Below, piece by piece: positions 59,280 through 64,000 of a DNA stretch of 64,000 nt. The DNA is from Acheta domesticus (lineage: Eukaryota > Arthropoda > Insecta > Orthoptera > Gryllidae): assembly GCA_031308135.1 (NCBI GenBank), contig JAHLJT010008756.1, positions 104,807,271 to 104,871,270 of the forward strand, written 5' to 3'. Each line of letters begins with the position of its first letter. Position 1 is the stretch's first letter. A program made the position numbers and the translations under genes. The notes beneath the pieces were generated by a model that worked only from the letters and a program-made list of their open reading frames with translations, ran no database searches and was not told the DNA's origin.

Positions 59280-59455
59280 CGTGGGGAGGAATTCGTCGCG
59301 CCGCGTCGCGATCCAAGAGCTGTGGACCCAGTCCATCACGCGCCGTCTCTTGTCTCGAGGCGAGTTGGCCACTTTGTCGGTCGCATCAGGACTCGAATCA
59401 GGTGCGCGACCCAGGACACGTACGCGCCGGCCGAGATGCCTGATAGCATACAGTT
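59280..59455 (-). mobile_element. possible tRNA-like SINE fragment (minus strand)
   Basis: On the minus strand TCGGCCGGCGCG and TGATTCGAGTCC (59389-59400) are placed like A- and B-boxes. The A-box is poor and the edges are unclear. Confidence 0.4.
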
Positions 59456-60160
59456 AGAGCTTTTGGACACGTACAAGGAAGTTTAGAATTCTTGCTTTGT
59501 GTTTTATTAGACTGTGTCGTCTTTGCTCAGCGAAACAAGTACATTATTCGGATGAGCTGTTCCTTGCTCTTGCTGATCCTTGTTCTTGCCATAAAAGAGA
59601 AATGACGGCGTGCAGTGACTGTTCTTTAGTTTCAGAAAACAAACTAAGGAATAAACAAACAACCTAATGATGCACGCTCTCCTCCGTGAACATGACGATA
59701 CATTGCGGAGAGGAAACGGTAATGAATCGTCATGCTGATTTCGCTTAATCAGACTCCAGGGATTCGGATACCGTCGCGCAGATCAGAGAACATGTAAATA
59801 GCAATAACTTTATCTTTAATCAGTAACAATATCATCACTTCAACACTTGATTTAATAACTTAAATATACATTAAAGTTGCTAACTACTCTTTGCGAGCTA
59901 GATTTTTAAAAAATATTAATTTTCTAAATATTATTTCCGTAGACCTGAACATTACCTTCCTCTTGTTTGAACTCAATGAGGAAAATAAGTATGAAGATAG
60001 TGATCTGTCGCTTTCAGATATATTGATTTTAACTCTAAGGGAACGAATAAAATTTTACACCAGTTTTATGTACTCTTCTCTGGCATATCAGAAAAACGGA
60101 TCGAGAGCCACCGGCCTACATACAATAGGCTCGCAGCTACCTTCGGGAGGTGCTCCAGCA
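59456..60160. other. AT-rich intronic stretch, no gene seen
   Basis: No exon or repeat recognised. Confidence 0.55.
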
Positions 60161-60164
60161 TCAA

Positions 60165-60780
60165 ACGCGGGACCGAGGCGGGCGCGCAGCTTGAGCGGAG
60201 GCCTGCGGTGGCGGCGGCGGCGGGGGCCACCGCGGGCCCAGCAAATTCCCCTCCCGCTCCTACCCCCTTCGCCGCCCCCCTCGCCCTCCTGCGCCTCCGC
60301 CGCCGCCGCCGCCGCTACTTGGGCCTATTCAACCGCTCCTTAGCCCGCTGCTGTTTGTCTTATTAGAAGAGCGCCGGCCGTGTTTTTAAACTAATGTTAA
60401 ATAAAAACAAAACAGTTTGCTAGTCATTGTCGGGGCCCCGTCGGCGGCGGAGGCGGCAGCTTTGCCAAGACAAAGAGCGCGCCGAGGGGGCGGCGGGCGG
60501 CGACAAACAGCCGCGCCGGGGGCGGGGCGGGGCGGGGGCGGCGAGGGCGGGGGATAAAGCGACGGCGGCGGCGCTCCTGAGCAAACGCCCGCGACCGCGC
60601 GCCTGCCGGTAATGGCCGCTCCGCTGTGAGCAAACGCCGCCGCGGCGGAGGTGGAGTGCTGGCGGCGCGGCGGGGACCCGCGCGGCGGCGGAGGCGGCGA
60701 CGGTGGGGATGAGGCGGGGCAGCGGCGGACGGTCAGTGGTGGCGGCCGAGGGAGGACAGGCAAGTCAGAGGCAGAACGGA
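60165..60780. other. CpG/GC-rich island with AT core and strand switch
   Basis: C-rich left part (60235-60320, with (GCC)n at about 60299-60315), an AT core at 60370-60425 (TTTAAACTAATGTTAAATAA), then a G-rich right part to 60780. Confidence 0.72.
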
Positions 60781-61260
60781 GGTGGGTGGGAGTGGAGGTG
60801 GCTGATGGGCCAAGACGAGCGGGAATGTCGAAAGTGTTATTATAAATCCTGTAGAGATGACTGAAGTGAAGGTGGAAACGGAGGGGAAGTGGAAGTGATG
60901 GAATAATGAAGGTGGAAAGGGGGAAGAGTAGCGGTGGTGAGGTAATTTTAGTGAGAAGAGATTTAGTAGAAGCAACAGCATTAACTAAAGACGGAAGGTT
61001 TCAGTGTAGGTTGGGAAGCTCGGTAATGGCTAAGTGCTTATGACAGAGTACATTAGAAGTAACTGAAGATATATTGGCAATGAACAAGAGGAAAATAGAA
61101 AACTATGGACAGACTTGTGAGCAGTGTTGAAGGGGACGTAGGAATCCTTTGCGAGAAAGGAAGGCTTGCTGACGAAAAGATGGGAGACCAGAGGAACACG
61201 AAACTACGAAGGAAAGGGAGAGGAGGTCGATAAGAGATAGGGAATGGGCGTAGGCCGTTG
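60781..61260 (+). other. purine-rich (GGTGG/GGAAG) stretch
   Basis: The G-rich composition of the island fades into A/G-rich sequence on the + strand for about 480 bp (GGAGGTGG, GAAGGTGGAAA). No gene. Confidence 0.65.
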
Positions 61261-61960
61261 CTGCAAAATGATGTAGGCGACATCGGGCGCTGTGCCAGTG
61301 CGTCTCCGAGTTCGTCTGCGTTGGCGGCAGGGCCGAGTGCGAACCGTCTTCCCCTCGAACCGTACTCGCCAAGCACCGTCTGCCTTGCTACATTCTCCTC
61401 CCCTTCATTTGTTTCCCTCCATTATCGTTGCTTGCTCGGAGCTGAAATTATTTTCTTTTCCGTCACGGCGCCAGCCTGGCGCTCTTCGGCCCCTTTGTCA
61501 CTTCGCGCCAGGGAGTAATGCAAAAGGCATTGATGTTTGTAATTCCTTATCTTTTGCAAGACCGCTAAAAAATCCGTTTGAAATCTAAAGATGAGAACTG
61601 AATTTAAAAGGAAATGAGATAAAATAATATTTATTAAATACATGCAATCAAGAATTAAAATTGTTATGTTTAGTTTCTTTTTGGGTTCTCTCAATTATGC
61701 CATTTCGCTTCGTTGTCTGTATTTGAAAGCACATTTTTCATTAATGACTGTTGCGAATTTTATACAACGCTTTTCACGCGGAGCGTTAACCAAACAGGAG
61801 CATTATCGGCCCGAGTCGATACTTCCTAATGTTGAAAAGGAAGATGTGCACCTTGTACCCGATGGCGGAAGCGCCTCATACCGTTGTCGGCAACACCCAC
61901 GCAGTTCCAGAGATGGATGGCAGTGGCGGCGTCGAAGCGGGCGTGGCAAGGGAGGCGGTA
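61261..61960. other. mixed intronic stretch, no gene seen
   Basis: Nothing recognised. Confidence 0.5.
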
Positions 61961-63060
61961 CCTTACCATGTCGCCGTCTGTCTCTCTCGCTCCCCCTTCA
62001 TCCCCGAAACCCTTGCCCGCGCCTCCCATCCCCGCCCCACCCTACCCTTCCCCACCTCACACCGCGCGCCCCGCTCCGTCCCACCCCGCGGCGCCGTAGA
62101 GTGCGGCGGCGGCGGCGGCCTCTTTTAGGCGTAATTTTAGAAGCCCGGCCGCCGATGCGCCGATGCGTTGTCCCCTAGATACACAGATGACCCTCTCCGC
62201 CGTCCCTCGCCGCCGCTCTTCCTCTGTGTGGGCCCGAGCCGGCGCCGCCGCTCCCGCCCCGGCCCCCGGCCCGGCCCTCGCCTGCGGTCCCTTCCGCCGC
62301 CTCGCGCGGCTGTGCTCGGGACGCGGGGCGGGGCGGGGAGGGGCGGGGCGGCCGGAGTGCGTCGCGGCCATGTCGCCACCGCCGCAACCGCTCCTCCAAC
62401 AATGCGCGTCGCGCAATATGGCGGCGACGTGGCCGGCGCCTCCGCCTCCGCCCCCGCCGCCACTACGACGCGAGGCAGCGCTTAGCCGACGCGCACGCCC
62501 GCCCACCCGCAAAAAGAAGACGCGCGCGGAGGCGGCACCGTTTGTCCGGCGGCGGTGGGAGCGGGCGCGGGGGCGGGAATAGGGGGCGGGGCGGGGCGGG
62601 GCGACGGGGCGAGCGGGAGTGCCCTCGCTGCGCCGCAAACACGCAGCCGCCGCCGCCGCCCCCGCCCCCGCTGGCGCGCAGGTGAGCGACACCCGACACC
62701 GCGCCGCCGCCGCGGCCGCCTACGGCTTCCTGCCGTGTGGGAACGGGTGGCGCGGCCGCCCCCGCCTCGCCGCTCCGCTCCGCGCCGAGCCGCGCCTCGC
62801 AGGCCGGCCGTTCGCGCGGGGGAGGCCGCGCCTGCCGCCGCCGCCGCCGCCGCGACGCGCTTCCGCGGGCGGGCGGGTGCGGCTCGGCGCGGCGCCCCAC
62901 AAGGCTCGCGTTGTGCTCGGCCGCAGCGTCCAGGCGGCGCGCCGCCGACGCCTGTTTCCGTCACTTGGCCGCACAAAGGCTCCGCGCCGCGCCGCGCTGC
63001 ACCGCGCCGCGCCAAGCCACTCCTGTGTGACTTGCGGGAAACGCTCAGCTTTGTGTATGT
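61961..63060. other. CpG/GC-rich island, one of the largest
   Basis: C-rich to about 62320, G-rich at 62315-62355 and 62545-62620 (GGGGCGGGGC tandem), then (CCG)n-rich. Frames of up to 219 residues on both strands overlap in nearly all phases and are low-complexity. Confidence 0.75.
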
Positions 63061-64000
63061 GTGAGAGGGTGTGTGCACAAGAGTGCGCGGGTGTGTGTGA
63101 AGTTTGCTGACGTGGCTCCATTTGTCGATGAAGTAAAACAACCGAGATATTTTTGAGGATTCCGTCCCGGAAAAACACTTTCAGTAACAAACACGATGAC
63201 GCCTGCAGTGTTTCGTTCATTTCATTGCCACTGAATATTTCAAATTTATCGTTTGTCCTCCGTACAGGCTACATCCGGCAAGTGCATTTACTTGAAATGC
63301 CATTGTTTTGCGGGAATTGGCCGAGAGGAATAATAATTGTTGATATATTGAACACACACTCATTCAGTAAATTTTCTATTGACTCATTCGTTCATTCAGT
63401 CACTTCTCTTTTGCAATAGCGTTGTCAAAGAGGGATTAAAGAACACGGGAGGTATGAGCTATGCGCCTCTCACAGAGCCAAACTGTTCTGGAATATTTCT
63501 CAATTTATTCAAAATAATTAACACATATTGATCACATCACATCCAAATAAGTATGTCCCTTTACGAACCTACAGAGTTTTTTTTTATTTCAAACTAACCA
63601 TTGAAAAAAATTATAATTTCAGAAATACTTATGGGGCAGGGGCGAACTGAAAATTCTAACTGAAGGGCTATAAAGCCCTTTAGTAACAGTCCAATGAATT
63701 AGTTGTTGAAGAAAAGCAGGAGGAAAGAGGAGTTTCAAGAAAATCAACTAAATGTGTGCACCTTTACGTGAAATATGAACTTTTCATACCATAAATTTAG
63801 CAGAAAGAAACTTTAACCACCTCACCGAATGTACTTTTAGCGTTTAATTGTGTTTTACAATACAGATTGGATTGCAAATAAGATATTTTATATTGGTTTC
63901 TACATTCAAATCTGTCATGGCATCAAAATTCAGTTTGTTAAAGTCATAGCCTTTTAACCATCGACTTGTGGCCAGCATATAGGCACTAAAAGGTATCCAA
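63061..64000. other. AT-rich intronic stretch, no gene seen
   Basis: Starts with a GTGTGTG-rich edge at 63054-63105. No exon before the window ends. Confidence 0.55.

Larger units (their letters stand above)
46078..64000 (+). other. presumed next intron of bi (more than 17.9 kb, right end outside window)
   Basis: Exon B ends at a donor and the remaining T-box residues are not encoded up to 64000, so the next coding exon lies to the right. The interval holds CpG islands, a LINE remnant, a SINE-like piece and an inverted repeat, listed separately. Confidence 0.75.

Noticed and set aside
62482..63141. 219-residue minus-strand ORF
   Set aside because: Same artefact; five other frames are also open there.
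1..64000. CRISPR arrays, operons, phage or bacterial gene systems
   Set aside because: No dense long ORFs, no regular direct repeats with unique spacers; the splice sites and SINEs are eukaryotic.

Overview
The window looks like a stretch of insect nuclear DNA. It has large introns with canonical GT/AG junctions, AT-rich background with microsatellites, tRNA-derived SINEs, a decayed LINE and a hAT-type MITE. The only protein-coding gene I can support is a Tbx2/3-class T-box transcription factor, the orthologue of Drosophila bifid/optomotor-blind (bi/omb), on the + strand. Two consecutive T-box exons are visible, 44865-44978 and 45924-46077. They join in frame to give 89 residues that are almost colinear with insect omb. 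The exon with the start of the T-box and the exon with its end are not recognisable here. If the gene continues both ways, the upstream intron exceeds 44.8 kb and the downstream intron exceeds 17.9 kb, so almost the whole window would be intronic. Very large introns and the arthropod-type T-box fit a hemimetabolous insect with a big genome, but I cannot name the species.

The non-coding DNA is strongly two-state. About 35 short, CpG-dense, GC-rich islands (0.1-1.1 kb) are scattered through AT-rich sequence, roughly one every 1.8 kb on both sides of the exons. Many carry (CCG)n, GGCGGGGC, GACGC or longer minisatellite repeats. They produce long proline/arginine/alanine/glycine open frames in several phases at once, which I treat as composition artefacts. 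Some islands enclose short AT-rich cores that resemble homeodomain, forkhead or POU sites. Some show an abrupt switch from C-rich to G-rich strand composition. Both traits would fit intronic regulatory elements or unannotated promoters of a developmental gene.

Repeats, left to right: a tRNA-type SINE (about 4330-4475); a 525-bp hAT-like MITE (4503-5027); a headless SINE copy (about 12180-12420); minisatellites (12696-13012); a diverged repeat pair (15372-15455 and 15624-15710); a SINE-like piece (about 16650-16800); a complete 430-bp SINE with a perfect 13-bp target-site duplication (17832-18261); a 12-bp minisatellite (24022-24340); two further SINE-like pieces (about 27370-27480 and 40560-40790); a repeat pair just upstream of the first exon (43847-43919 and 44690-44763); a 27-bp-stem inverted repeat (56319-56431); a frameshifted LINE C-terminal remnant on the minus strand (58380-58904); and another SINE-like piece (about 59280-59455). 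Regulatory readings of the islands are inference; the exons, the complete SINE and the LINE remnant are the firmest calls.
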